Of a stretch of DNA of 64,000 bases, positions 1 to 12,464 are shown piece by piece (positions within the stretch are counted from its first letter, which is position 1; each line of letters begins with the position of its first letter). The notes beneath the pieces are model-generated. The model had not been told where the DNA came from, made no database searches, and worked only from the letters and a program-made list of their open reading frames with translations. A program made the translations under genes and the position numbers. The DNA is from Amylostereum areolatum (Eukaryota; Basidiomycota; Agaricomycetes; Russulales; Stereaceae), in the NCBI GenBank assembly GCA_012932865.1, contig SAXG01000007.1, positions 930,001 through 994,000 on the forward strand, in the 5' to 3' direction.

Positions 1-1425
1 AGTACGCGATGTTTCGACGGCGGTACCAGCTTGCAGTACCCCCCGGAATGTCTCCTGGGAATCCTGCTGGCCAAGGTGAATATCGAACATGTCACCCGCT
101 GTGATTCCCTGCACGGCGCCCACGTTCAGTGCGTAGGTGCCACTTTCTACCAGTACCCTGTATCGGGCACGACGGTGCATTGGGGCATGCTTGGTGAATA
201 TCACGCGGTCTCCGTTTTGTCCTTCGCACTGGGGAGTTTGAGTTGGAGATCTGAATGCACGCCCAAGTCATTCGAGTGCTCGCTGCGTTAGGTATTGTAT
301 CAAAACGTACCCAGCATGTAGGACGCCTAGATCCCTGATGAGGTCCTTGCAGGTGACATTTCTCGACTCCTTCAGCGCCTCGAGCAGCGCCGTTGTAAAT
401 GCGCCGCGCCCCTGACGCTCTCTTGCCGTTTCCTTGGAATGGCACGCCGCCAGAAGAACGTGAGAGCTGAGACCGACGTATGCGAATCCGGTAGGGACCT
501 TCGCCCCGCGTTTGCTAGAGACTTGCTTCAAAATTTCCGCGTCGATGTTCTTTGGCGGTGACTCCTTGAGGGTGAACCCACGCTCGCGACCGAGCATGGA
601 GTCGCGCGTCCCCGATCCAGAATGGCAGCAATCAAATATCACTGTCTACCAAGCAGGTGAGAGAGAAGGTAAACAAAAACGTATGGAAAACAGTACTATG
701 TTGTCTCCCTTCGCCTCCGCCAGTATCTGAAGGAGCCCGTTCAGCGTACGGTCGGGAATTGCATGGACCTTGGAGCCTTTTGAGGAACCCTCTTCGGCGA
801 CCTGCACATCCCGTTGTACACCGTTCCGCGGGGCCGCACTCTGCTTGCGTTCGGCATGTTTAAAACCCTGTTCGCGTCCAGGCATCGGCTCGGGCGGGCT
901 GTCCAAAACCTCGTCGGTGCAGTCGGACGGAACGATAAGCTGCATCACTGGTTCCCCCTCAGACAGATTATCCGGTCGAGACGCTGTTGATCCATGGCCA
1001 GCATAGTAGATCAAGATCGGTGCGTTTGTCTGCGGCTCTTCGTACTCCTTGAACGCGTCGCGAGCGGGCCCTTCAGACTTGAAATCGCCGGCCATGAATT
1101 TGAAGGCGTTTATGATGGCCTCCCGAGTGGCTTCGGCGTCGCGCAAGATGATGATCCGTTTTTTGGAAGCTTTGAGCCGAGTTTCTACGTAGTCCGCCAT
1201 AGCATTGGCGTCAGCGACAGCTCCATACAGTGGGGATATTTTGTCTGAAGCGTATTTGTCGATGCCGATGATTAAAGTATAAAGGTTTGAGAGAGGACTA
1301 TAAAGCGGGTCAGAGCGTGGACTTATGCTTTGAGCGACAGGAGTGCGTCGCCAGTGACGGGGGGGGGAATGACAGCCAAGACAACGACTGCCGACTTGAT
1401 GATGGACTGGAGAATGAAGACTCAC
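1..1425 (-). CDS. Caspase-like protease A (peptidase C14 family), 3' end outside window
   Basis: Probable cytosolic caspase/metacaspase-type cysteine protease. Exons on the minus strand: 1425..697, 645..311 and 250..1, continuing past the left edge; introns 696..646 (51 nt, phase 0) and 310..251 (60 nt, phase 2). The core reads IIGIDKYA, then YYAGHGS with the catalytic His at about residue 144 of this model, then after intron 1 IFDCCHSGSG with the catalytic Cys at about residue 250. Exon 3 opens with TPQCEG and matches exon 3 of the paralogue at 3288..5651. Both introns sit at the same places and phases in the two genes. The start is uncertain: the first 40 or so residues up to 1425 are Arg/Ser-rich and unlike the paralogue, and an upstream intron ending near 1300 is possible. 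Family assignment is firm; substrate and role are unknown. Confidence 0.85.
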
Positions 1426-3287
1426 GTGATTTCTTCTGGATGACCGTCGTCTTTGGCATCCTTGTAGTTGTACGCGCTGAGACTACGCGACGGTCGTATT
1501 AGTGTTAGTGAGATACTCTAAATCATTAAGAACGTGAAACGAACGTTTCCTGAGGCACAATTTCGGCTTGAATACCCATGCTTGAAGGAGTCGGGAGATC
1601 TCAAGACATGGGCGGCGCTGGCGGGGGGAGGGGGGGGCGGCGGGCAGCGGGCGGCGGTTTGAGGAAGTCAGGATTTCTGGGGTGGGATAAAGGTGGTATT
1701 ATATATCCAAGCTCAAATGCAAGGGCGGGAGACACATTCCGTAATTACGTAGAGGAAAGTTTGGAGGTCTTTGAAGCCTCATGGCTTCCGGGTGAGCGTT
1801 ACACGCACAGGTGCTTCACTCTTCGACGCGGAACGGGGACGGAAATTGCTAGTCCATCCTATCGTCATATAGTCACCACGCGGCTACGCCGCTGAGTGCG
1901 CGAAGTGCGGAAAAATCGTAGAAGGCAAAATGTTCGTACATCCGGGGAACCGGCGAGAGCTTGGTAAAGCGTTGGAAATAAAATAGTTGCTTTATTTTGC
2001 TCCCGAGAACTTGAAGGGAACCCACAAGACTAGAAAACATGGTATCAGGAAGTAGTATTGCACCTTACCGGAGATTGTCGGGATAGCCATAAGCGTTGTC
2101 AGGCATGGAGAAGGGCGGTATCAAGGTTTGCGACCACTTACCAAAAACCCCTGAGAAATAGGAAGGGATAGCGTCGTCTGTCGTATGACCTCGCTTCTAT
2201 CAGTTGACCGCATACCACCAACATCTTCCCTGCAGATACAGTTCGATAAAATTGTCCAGAAGAAAGCTCCACGGTGTCTACAATATGAGCACACGCTCTC
2301 ATCGAATCGACGAAAGAAAAGAAACCTTTCCCTGGGAAGATGGGATCTCCTTCTGTTGGGCGTGGCTACTTGCTTTCTGAAGGTCACTTGAAAGCGGGGA
2401 TGCGTGTCATCACCGAGTTATGCGCAAGACCTACACGATGGCACCTTCCTATTGGAGTAGAGGCGTTGCGTAGGGCGCGCGGCACCTGGGAGGCATGGTG
2501 AACTGAAGCTAATAATACGCGCTGAATCGAGATGCAGATATCCACATCCCAACATTATCCATTGTACCTGAAGCTCCCGCACCGCGTCAGTGTGATGCAA
2601 ACCACGCTCTTGAGGAAAAAACGCACCATGTTCACCAAGTGAGATGGTTTATTGGGACGGAGGATCATGACCACGATGTCTTCTTTGCGACAATGGTGGA
2701 CAGTGTCTGCGGCTTTCAGGACCGAAACCATCATGCTTTCGCGTGTGCCGCGATGTACTCGATCTCGCTGACGCACCATGTCCCGCGCGGCTTCCGAGGC
2801 GTCTTTCTACATACCCTATCTTCCCAAGCGCCGCCAGGAAACCGTGCTGATACCGAAGGAAGTTGTGCGTCCATGAGCGGCACGATGATCTACACCTCGT
2901 TAGTCATGTGCAGCGCCGGTGTTGCAATTGTATGTGCTAGTGAATGATATAGGGGCAGAGGGAAGATGGATTGTCGCGGAGAACTTTGGATGTCGATAGA
3001 ACTGGGTGGTGGGAGCTCGGTGATGATATGCGGTCACGAGCCAGCAGTCGCAAATCTCATCGTCCACCTCAGTAATAGCACTTCGAGAACGCGCACTTGG
3101 GATTTCAACGCTTCTCGAGTCCTACAGTACTTCCTATCCAGCTGTACGCATACGTACGGCGTCGCGGATGTACGTGTATTTTGACTGACATACCAAAGTC
3201 CTGTATCAGTTGGGTAACAGCCAAATAATTTGTTAGGCATGAAACTGGTAGTGTCTTCAGCATCAAACTTACCTACCGTCAGGAGAA
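1426..3287. other. Intergenic region between the two caspase genes
   Basis: No gene is supported in this 1.9-kb stretch. It holds the 5' flank of caspase A (minus strand), including a very G-rich tract on the plus strand at 1609..1657 and an AT-rich TATA-like patch near 1695. Short open frames here have no recognisable domain, splice pattern or paralogue. Confidence 0.5.
1609..1657 (+). other. G-rich tract with G-quadruplex potential
   Basis: About 49 bases made mostly of G runs, including runs of six and seven G, broken by single A, C or GC. More than four runs of at least three G lie within short loops, which fits the usual G-quadruplex pattern. It lies about 200 bp upstream of the likely start of caspase A, on the strand opposite to the gene. 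A regulatory role is only inferred. Confidence 0.4.
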
Positions 3288-5651
3288 TTATGTCTGGGAA
3301 CCCGATGCATTCTGCACCACGGTTATCTTGACCGTATCCCACGCATCTTGTACAGATGGTTTGACGTCGGATCGTACCACGCGGGCTGTTACAAACGGAG
3401 AAGGTTGGGGAATCCAGGATAGATCGACCTGACTTTGAGACAGGAAGATCTTCAGAAAACCAACATCGATCTGCTGGCCGGGATCGAGGGAGTATACATA
3501 TGGATCTGCGCCTTCGCTCCCGTATCCAATGGTTAGCGGGCATCCCGGTCGTAGGGGTCCGCGGGCTGTCCCTCCGGAACGAGAAGTAGGTGGCTCGTAA
3601 CACGAGGCTAGAAAGAGCCCAAAGTAAGCCGAGGAACAGAGAAAGACGACCGCACGTCGGACGTACTGATGCTCAGGTTGCTACAGTTAAAATAGAACAC
3701 ATACGCATACAGAGGGTACTTCGCGGTGCTGGTGAGTGTGATCCCGTAGGGCGTCTTGCTGTCCGCCGTGACGTTAATTCTTCCTTTGGTAGGGGTGATG
3801 CCTGGACCGTCCGGGACCAAGATGGACTTGAATTCGTCATCGAGGACGCCAGAATCCTTGAGTTTTGTGAATTCAATGCTGACCGCGCCCTTGAAGGGGC
3901 GCAGATTTTTGACGTCGTGCAGACGATCTGCGCGGTTCAGGTGCCAGTAATAATGGGCAACGCCATGGAGCACCACATCACGAATATGTTGAAAGTCGAC
4001 GTTCGGGGGTGCGCTGTGATATCTCGACGGGAGGTGCAAAGCCTTGGTTGAGTCCGATACGAGAAATCCAACCTGTCCGTCCTTGAAATTGATCTCGACG
4101 TCCGCAACCTCGCCGGTAATCTCCAGCACGCGTTCCCATCGCAGGTCACGAGGCCGCGAGTTGAGCTTCTGAAGGGCGTCGTGGGTGGCCTTGAGGTTGC
4201 CTTCGATAGTACCGTCCGACGTAATGCGAAGGCGGAAACTTGCCCATTTGGCGCTCAGACGGGATTCAAAGGCAAACGCAGAGGAAGATCCGATAGTAAA
4301 TGCTGTTGCGTCGGGAAGTGGTCCCAGAACAGTGCGGGATGCTTCTACAGTAGTCGCTTTCATCTTTCCCGTGAATGTTTCTTTGGAATCCTCCGCACTC
4401 GTATGGATGTCGAATTTATCGCCCGCTACGATGCCTTGCACTTCGCCCGCGTCCAGTGTGTAAATACCCTTCTTCTCCCGTATTCGATACCGGGGACGAC
4501 GTTGGTTTGGCACATACTTGGTGAATATCACACGATCGCCGTTTTTTCCTTCGCATTGGGGATTTTGAGGTCTTGAAATGCATTAAGTCATCATGGTGCT
4601 CGTGGCGTTGGGCGTCGTAGCAAAGGCCTACCCAGGTTTCAGGACCCCCAAGTCTCTGATAAGATCCTTGTATGTGACGTTCCTCGAACTTTCCAGCGAT
4701 TTGAGCAATGCCGTGGTGAACATGCCACGTCCATTACGCTCCATGGCGATTTCGTTCGGACTGCACGCCGCGAGAAGAACGTGAGAGCTGAGGCCCGCGT
4801 ATGCAAACTTGGTAGGGACATTCGCCCCGCGGCCTCTGGCCACCAGCTTCAAGATATCCGCATCGATGTTCTCAGGCGGTGGGTCTTTGAGGGTGAACCC
4901 ACGTGCGAGACCGAGTTCGCGGGTCCCTGACCCAGAATGGCAGCAATCGAATATAACAGTCTACCAAGCAGGCGTGAGTGAAGGGATACCGAAATGTGGT
5001 GGAAAACAGTACAATATTATCGCCTTTGGCCTCCGCTAGTTTCTGGAGGAGCGCGTTCAACGTACGATCGGGAATTGCATCGACCGAGCGGGAGTTCTTG
5101 TTGCCTTTCGGAGGGCCAGGTCGATCGAGCTGCGTAGAACCCCGTTCTTTGACACCCAGGGACCTCTCGTTGACATCTGAGGCTGCATTCTCATAAACTT
5201 CCTTGGTGCAGTCGTAGGGAACAATCAGTTGTATCTCTTCATTTTCCATAGTCCAACTTCTCGGCCGGAGTGCGGTTGATCCATGACCGGCGTAATAGAT
5301 CAAAATTGGATCGTCTTTTTGAGGCTCGGCCTTGAATTTGAATGCGTTCGGAATCGAATCCCGATGCTTTATCTCGCCTGCCATAAATCTGAATGCATTT
5401 ATGATGGCCGCCCGAGTGGCTCCAGCGTCGTGCAGTCTGATGATATGATCTTCGGGAACTTGGAGTTGAGTTTTAACGTAGTTCGCGATGGCTTCGGCGT
5501 CGGCGACAGCTCCGTATAATGTAGGTATCCCGCCAAAGGCGTATTTGTCGATGCCGACGATCAAGGCATACAGTGGGGGACTATGCCATGCATCAGTGTG
5601 CGAGCGCCTTATAACCTGGAGGAGATACGCACCTGGATGGAGCTGCCGCAT
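3288..5651 (-). CDS. Caspase-like protease B (peptidase C14 family), complete
   Basis: Four exons on the minus strand: 5651..5013, 4960..4632, 4571..3667 and 3607..3288; introns of 52, 60 and 59 nt. Together they give 730 residues with no frame conflict. N-terminal caspase fold: IVGIDKYA, YYAGHGS (His near 123) and IFDCCHSGSG (Cys near 220). A long C-terminal region of unknown function follows. The last exon carries blocks that I recall as conserved in basidiomycete caspase-like proteins (GYGSEGADPY, DVGFLKIFLS, PQPSPF, WDTVKITVVQ) and ends in TAA at 3288. A plain ORF call would stop at 3608, inside intron 3, and miss this exon. A further 48-nt intron near the start (donor after residue 8) would give a shorter N-terminus closer to the core; the start is therefore tentative. 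It lies in tandem with caspase A and probably arose by local duplication. Confidence 0.88.
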
Positions 5652-8600
5652 GGCTGTATAGAATCGTAAGGACGGTCACAAGTGATCGGGGACGCGACAG
5701 ACCTTCGAAAGTGGTGTTCGGTGTCTTTGTTGCCGTTGTCTGGGGAAGGAAGTGAGGAATGGTAAGGCATTGATGAGGCTGATGAGAACAGACGACAAAT
5801 CTGTGCAAGTATTGAAGCTGTGAGGCCGTGGTCATCCGGCCAATGAGGCCATGGCTTATCTCTCGTCGCGCAAATGAACTGGGGTGAGAAGTTATCGATA
5901 TCTGGAAGGTCAACGAAACTTCGCGAAGTTTAGGGGAGCAGAGGGCTGGATCGGGCTGGTACGCTGCCGGGCAGATACATATAGAATGGTCGGATCTTCC
6001 CATCGCGGAAACAACTCCAGACGAAACTTTATGCAGTTTGTTCCGACGTCTCATACCCACCGCGCGCGTCTACACAGAACACTGAATGTGTCGAGCACGG
6101 AGAACCTCGTACCGGCAATCGGCTCTAGAGGCTTGGGCGGTAGCGAATGCGAGAGGTTGTGGCGCATCTCGCATTTTTCAGTTTGCGTGCGCCAACGCAT
6201 GGTCTAGAGTATCTGAGCGAGCACACCAGGACGCCGACACAATTAATGGTGCCGAATCGCCCAGCTGAAAAAGCAGCCACCACGACCGGCGGACGGCAAT
6301 GATCGTTTTCATTTACTCTTGTCTATCGGACAAATGTGCACGGACGGGGTAAGGTAGCACTGCGAAGGCGACTTAACGCGCGTCAGCGCTCGAATCTGAT
6401 CGATAGCTACGAGAACACGTTACCTCAAGCTCTCCTAAGGCCACCACAGGAACTTCTTCAAAGCGCGCGAAACCCTCATGTTGCCTCATGTGATAGAGCT
6501 GCACTGAATACGTCCCGAGTCTCCGGACGTTCCAGAGTCTTCCGACCCGAGAGTGACTATACGTAGTCCTAGACGTGGCGACGCTGGAACAAAATGGCCC
6601 TAAAGAGCTGTTAGACATGATTGTGCGATGAATAGAGTTGGGCCATACCTGGAGACTCCACCGGCGGAGCGACAATTCATGTCCACTGTCTTTCCCCGCC
6701 CTTCTTTCGAAGTATACTTCAAGACAAGAGGGGGCGGATTTGGGGTGAAATGGTGGGGATATCGGCCAATTAGGGTATGTACACACATTGTCTATTGCGT
6801 GACGATGTGGCGAGTCTACGCGTTAGGAGATATTAGTAAGTTTATACAGTGCGTCTCTGATGCAAAAAGAACTCACAGTTCATCTCGTACGGTGCCGTTC
6901 GAGTCCATGGTGTCATGCCAAAGCCGGAGGGGAAGATGAGATGAGAAGGCTTTCGAGTCCGGTGCCCTCACGCCGTCAGGAGACGCACTCGGCTCGCCAC
7001 CGTAGTAAAGCATACTCCGGGAAATTTGACGAGAATGGCGAAGCTTCGTAATTGAGGAGCTTCGTCAAACAGGTCGTCGGCGGCACTGCTGATTTCAATG
7101 CATGCGCGACGGTCCACAGGCGAAGGCTACTAGCTCTGGTAACTTCGTGTGAGCTGAATAGAATAGATCGGCATCATGGCACGCGACGCGTACCTGATCC
7201 AAAAGGTTGGGAAGTCATTAGTGTCACTGTGTGCCGGTATAGATGTGGGACGAGTGCGAGACCTTGAATCGAACTGAGTAAGAGGTGGCGGGGCAGAGCA
7301 GAGGAGACGTACCTCAGCCTATGGTTGTTTGCCATGGAATCTTCGGTAAAGCAGGTTCAATGTGAATATATGTGATATTTCATGGGACGAGGCCGGAAAA
7401 ACAGCGAAAACGGCGTTTAAGAGGAGGAAAGAGAGGAACCGAGGATGAGGAAGGTTGGAGGAAGCGTAGAACCAAGTCCGTCCGAAAAGGGCCGAAAGCG
7501 CAGGCGCAACGTGACTGTCGGGTTTACGGGAAGCGGCAAGCCGCCGCCCGCGAGTCGTCGACGTTCATCTCGCCATCCACTGCCGTCTCCTGCTGCCACT
7601 ATGACTTTTAGCTGCTGTACTGCCTCCCCCGAGTCAGTTACATACCGGTATCGACGACCGTCTTTGCTCTCATCCTCCTGTAATCGCCCTCAATATCTGG
7701 ACCCAACAGTACGGGTTTACTCAACAATACGCTCGGTCTGAAAACTCTGTTCAAGTCTTTCTCGATTCTCCCTCAACGTCATCATGGCCACTATAGTTGT
7801 GGAATCAACGGAGAAAGCGATCCAGACATCTGGTGCGTGCACTTTCCTGGTATCTGACACGCTTTGTAACTTACCGCTCTTCATACTTTCAGAAGGACAC
7901 CGATCTTCGCGCGTCAGGCTGGTTCATAACCGCCGCCTCTTCCTCCTGGCTTGATTGCTTTACACCCCTCAACCTTTCCATCCTTCTTCCTCCTACGACG
8001 GTATCCGAGTACCAGTGTTAATCCCAGCAGCGCTCTCGAATGGGGCCCTAAGTCGCTCACAACTTGGTCTCCTTGCCTCCCTCTTGGACGCATGTCGTTA
8101 CAAGGGATACCCGAATAGTCCGTACGTGCGTGGTTCCTTTCCTGTCTCAGTGTTCGCTCATCTTCCGTTCGAGTAGACTAAAGAGCGCCATGATTCTTTC
8201 GTTAAGCACCACGCACTCCAACAAAGGATCAACGAACCGTTTCGACATGCATCCCCTGCACCGAAGGCCACAGGATCGAGTGTACACTGGAGGTGGGCAT
8301 TTGCGTCGACCAGTTTTTCTTTCTTCCCTTTAACTTTACGCTTTAGCTTGGCCGCCGTGTCGCCTACCGCCCTGCCGTGTCAACCCGTTTCAAGATATAT
8401 CATGTCAAGACCTCACCAAACACCGTGTTTATGCAGATGTACGCACTTTTTTCTCTCGATACCCTCCCCTCCAGAAATTTATATTACCGTATTTCAGGTC
8501 GCCCCGTCCGCCGTCCTGCGTGTCCCTAATGTGCCGACCTTACACTAGCACTTCAAGGCTGCTGGGCGTTTCCCCGGGGGGCTACAGAGTTTGACCGCCG

Positions 8601-9142
8601 CCTTGCGGTTTAAACAACAAGTTCTGTCTTTGAGAGGGATCAAGGCACCGAAGAGTACAATATCGCTGCATGATAACTATCCGGGAAGAGGGTAGGACGT
8701 GAGAAGGCCAGGGTGAGTAGACATGTCGTACAGCGCCTGTCTTTGGGTGAGGGGCTGACCTCCTCGCGGTTTTGCTTCGCAGATCGATATCGGTACCAGT
8801 TCTACATAGAAAATTACATTCCCCGTCACTGCAGCAGCGGGATACTTTCCCCGGGCGTCACATACGCTACAGCACGCCCCCAACGATGATTACTCGTCTG
8901 CGATGAAGCACTTGCACTTAATCAGCCGCTGTCATTATACACGCGGAATTCAATTCCGTCCCATCATGGTCCGTGCATCAAGGCGTAAGACAAGGGCAAC
9001 ACGCACACGTCTTCCATCCCCTGCCCCCACCTTCTTCACATAGCCTGTCGCTGTGGATCGCATCTACTGAAACCTTTGCCTCGCTCCCAGCAACACATTG
9101 CTCAGCCCACGGCTCCGGCCTTCACCGCTTCCTCCACCCCCA
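5652..9142. other. Long intergenic stretch without a supported gene
   Basis: About 3.5 kb separates the minus-strand caspase B from the plus-strand TPR-CHAT gene, so it should contain two divergent promoters. Open frames are short and overlap on both strands. The best small candidate starts at ATG 7784 and reads across a GT-AG intron (acceptor ending near 7891) for about 36 residues before a stop; no family is recognised, so it is not called as a gene. Confidence 0.45.
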
Positions 9143-12100
9143 ATGTCTGCAGAGGACACTCCTTGCGTTTTATTTGAAGAAGTGAGCATCGCAAATTTCC
9201 TTTCTGTGATGACCTCAGCACTGAACCCGTCCCCAGGATATCCTGGAACTCCAGCAATGCCAGACAGTCGAGGCAAGGCTGACATACTTCGCGACGTGCA
9301 TGCCTGAAGAGCCTCCGGTGCTAGCAGGCGTCGGCGACATCTTCTACGATTTTTTCTTGGAGCAGGGAAGAGGCATAGACATCGAGACAGCTATCGCCAT
9401 TCACCAACGGGCCGTCGACTTGACCCCCGATGACGACCCTCAAAAGGCCGCGTATCTAAACAATGTTGGAATATCCTTCGGTGTTCGGTTCCGGCGATGG
9501 CGAGAGCTCGCCGACGTCGATAGCTCCATCCGCGCGCTGCGCCAGGCTGTCGAAATCGTCCCCGAAGGCCATGTCAGCAAGGCTAAGTATCTCAACCACC
9601 TCGGAAGCTGCCTCCGGGATCGATTCCAACACCGCGAACAACTGGCCGACATAGACAACTCCATCAGGGTACTGCGACAGGCCGTCGACCTCACCCCCGA
9701 GTTCCACCCTGACAAACCAAAGTACCTCGGCAATCTGGGAAGTTCCTTTGGCTGTAGGTTCCAGCAATTGGCGGAGCTCGCCGATATAGACAGCTCTATC
9801 AGTGCGCTGCGCCAAGCCGTCGACCTCACAAGTGAGGGCCATCCCGAAAAACCCGGCTACCTCCGCAGCCTCGGAATTTCCTTCCTATATCGTTTCCAGT
9901 CCTTGGGAAAGGTAGACGATCTTGACAGCGCTATTACGGTGCATCAGCAAGCCGTCAACCTCACGCGCGAGGACCACGAAGATAAGCCTGGACACCTCAA
10001 TTACCTTGGAATCTTCTTCATGCGTCGATTCCTGCGATCGGGTCAGCTGGCCGACGTCGACAGTGCCATCAGTCTACAACGACAGGCCGTCGAACACACC
10101 CCCGAGGCCGACCCTGAGAAGCCTGGGTACCTCCTCAACCTTGGAACATCTTTCCTCACGCGTTTCGAACGATTAAAAGAGCTGGCCGACGTCGACAACG
10201 CTATCAGTGTACTACAACGGGCCGTCGATCTTTCTCCGAAGGGCCATTCCGACAGGCCTACGTGCATCAACAACCTAGGTATCGCCTTCCAGGCCCGATT
10301 CAGATACCTGGGAGAATTGTCCGACGTCAACAGGTCCATCACTCTACAACAACAGGCCGTCGAACTCCTCCCTGATGGCTACGTCGGGAAGCCTGGCCAT
10401 CTTAACAACCTCGGACTTGCCTTGTTGGCTCGATTTTCTCAATCTGGGGAAGCGGCCGATGTCGACAAGTCCATCAGTGCATTACGACGCGCAGACGACC
10501 TCACTCCCGACGGCCACGCCAGCAAGCCCAGACGTCTCAACAACCTTGGAAGCTCCTTCGGCGTTCGATTCCAGAAATGGGGAGACCTGGCCGATGTCGA
10601 CAGCACCATTCGTGCACAGAGACAGGCCGTCGAACTCACTCCCGATGGCCACGCTGACAAGGCCATGTATCTCAACAACCTCGCGATCTGCCTCAAGGCT
10701 CGATACGAGCGATTGGGAGAGATGGACGACCTCCACGCCGCGATCGATGTTTCCAGTAAAGCTGCAGAAGATATCTCCGGCACACCACTCCAAAGATTCA
10801 CTGCTGCACGTCGATGGGCACAACTACTCTCTTCTGAGCATTCTACAACATCACCATTGGACGCATATAGGACGGTCATAGAACTTATCCCGCGTGTGGT
10901 CTGGCTGGGATCAAAGCTCCATCGTCGTTACGAGGAGCTTCCTTCAATTGCAGAGGTCGTGAGCGAAGCCGCTGCCGCCGCGATCGCCGGTGGCGATATG
11001 GCATGCGCGTTGGAATGGCTGGAGGAGGGTCGGTGCATCATCTGGGGGCAGATGCTGCAACTCCGCACGCCTCTTGATGACCTGCGCGCCGTGGATCCAA
11101 AGCTGGCGAACGAGTTGGAACGTGCTTCGCGGGAGCTCGATTCGGCGGGCACGCGCCAAGGACCCGAATCTGGAAAGGAGGACGAAGGAGTGTCGTTGGA
11201 GCACGAGGCTCAGAGGCACCGTCGTCTCGCAGAGGACTACGAGCGGATGATCGAGAAGGCCCGCGCACTCCCAGGATGCGAGGATTTCCTGCGACCGAAG
11301 AGGCTGGTACACCTTCGTGGTGCGGCCGAGTCTGGCCCTGTGGTCGTGGTCAACATTGCGGGAGCGCGTTGCGATGCATTGATCCTTTATCCATTCCAGG
11401 CTTCCGATGCAGTCCTGCATATCACCCTTCCTACTCTCGATCGCGACAAAGTCATTCGTTGGAACGAATTGATGCTGCGATCCCTCCAGGAATCCGGCGT
11501 TCGGGCCCGTGGATCGCGACGGCGTCCCCCGGCTGGGGAGGGTAACATCATGTCGCATGTCCTCGCAAACCTTTGGTCAAATATCGTGCGACCGGTACTT
11601 CTGGAGCTCGAGGTAAGCTTATGAAACCACCACATATCTTCCACGCATACTCACCGCAGTTGATAGCCTCTAGCAAGCTCGTGGATGACGGGTGATATCC
11701 CACAGATCACCTGGTGCGCAACAGGGTCTTTGGGGTTCCTTCCGCTCCATGCAGCCGGGCTGTATGACGGCCGAGGAGGACTGAAAATCTACGACTTTGT
11801 CGTCTCGTCCTACACACCGACGCTATCTGCACTACTCGAAGCTAGACGGCATGGTCGCGGTCAGTCGACTCCCAGCATCCTCGCAGTATCCCAGCTCACG
11901 ACGCCTGGTCAAAGTGCATTGCCGGGGACTATCGCCGAGATCGCGGCCATCAAGAAGAGTGTTGGGGACGTAGGACTATATCTCGATAAGGAGGAGGCGA
12001 CGAAGGATTCCGTGCTGAAAGCCATGGCCGACCACAGCTGGATCCACCTAGCCTGCCACGCCCACCAGCACGTCGAAGACCCTACCAAGAGCGCATTCAT

Positions 12101-12464
12101 CCTGCACAACAGCCGCTTGGAGCTTATCGACATCATGAAAAGCTCCTTCAAGCACACCGAGCTCGCGGTCCTGTCCGCGTGTCAAACCGCCACGGGCGAC
12201 GAGAGGCTGTTAGAGGAGGCCGTTCATCTCGCGGCGGGGATGCTCATGGCCGGATACCGAAGCGTCATCGCGACAATGTGGTCGATCAAGGATGCAGACG
12301 CGCCCATCGTCGCGGAGGAATTTTACTCGCGATTGATGGAGGAAGGCGGCGGCGACGGAAGGAAAGTGGCATACGCGCTTCATGACGCGGTGAAGCGTCT
12401 GCGCGATAAAGTCGGCGAGGAGGCATTCGACCGGTGGGTACCCTTCATTCACCTCGGGATCTGA
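9143..12464 (+). CDS. TPR-CHAT protease 1 (10 TPR-like repeats, intact His-Cys dyad)
   Basis: Three exons: 9143..9181, 9237..11612 and 11667..12464; 1070 residues, all phases 0. ATG 9143 is the first ATG in frame; the upstream frame begins only with a TTG. Residues about 40-520 hold ten repeats of roughly 45 residues with the pattern LNNLG-S--RF---GELADVDSAI---AVDLTP, a TPR-like solenoid. A helical linker follows (LEWLEEGRC, TPLDDLRAVDP). The last exon is the CHAT domain (caspase HetF associated with TPRs): GFLPLHAAG, WIHLACHA with the catalytic His, and LSACQTATG with the catalytic Cys. CHAT enzymes are caspase/separase-like cysteine proteases. The intron between ELE and the CHAT exon is at the same codon in all four loci. 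Partner and substrate are unknown; clustering with caspase and NACHT genes suggests immunity or cell-death signalling. Confidence 0.9.

Noticed and set aside
3034..3603. 189-codon minus-strand ORF after caspase B
   Set aside because: A different frame of the same strand contains the conserved last exon of caspase B; this ORF is a shadow of it.
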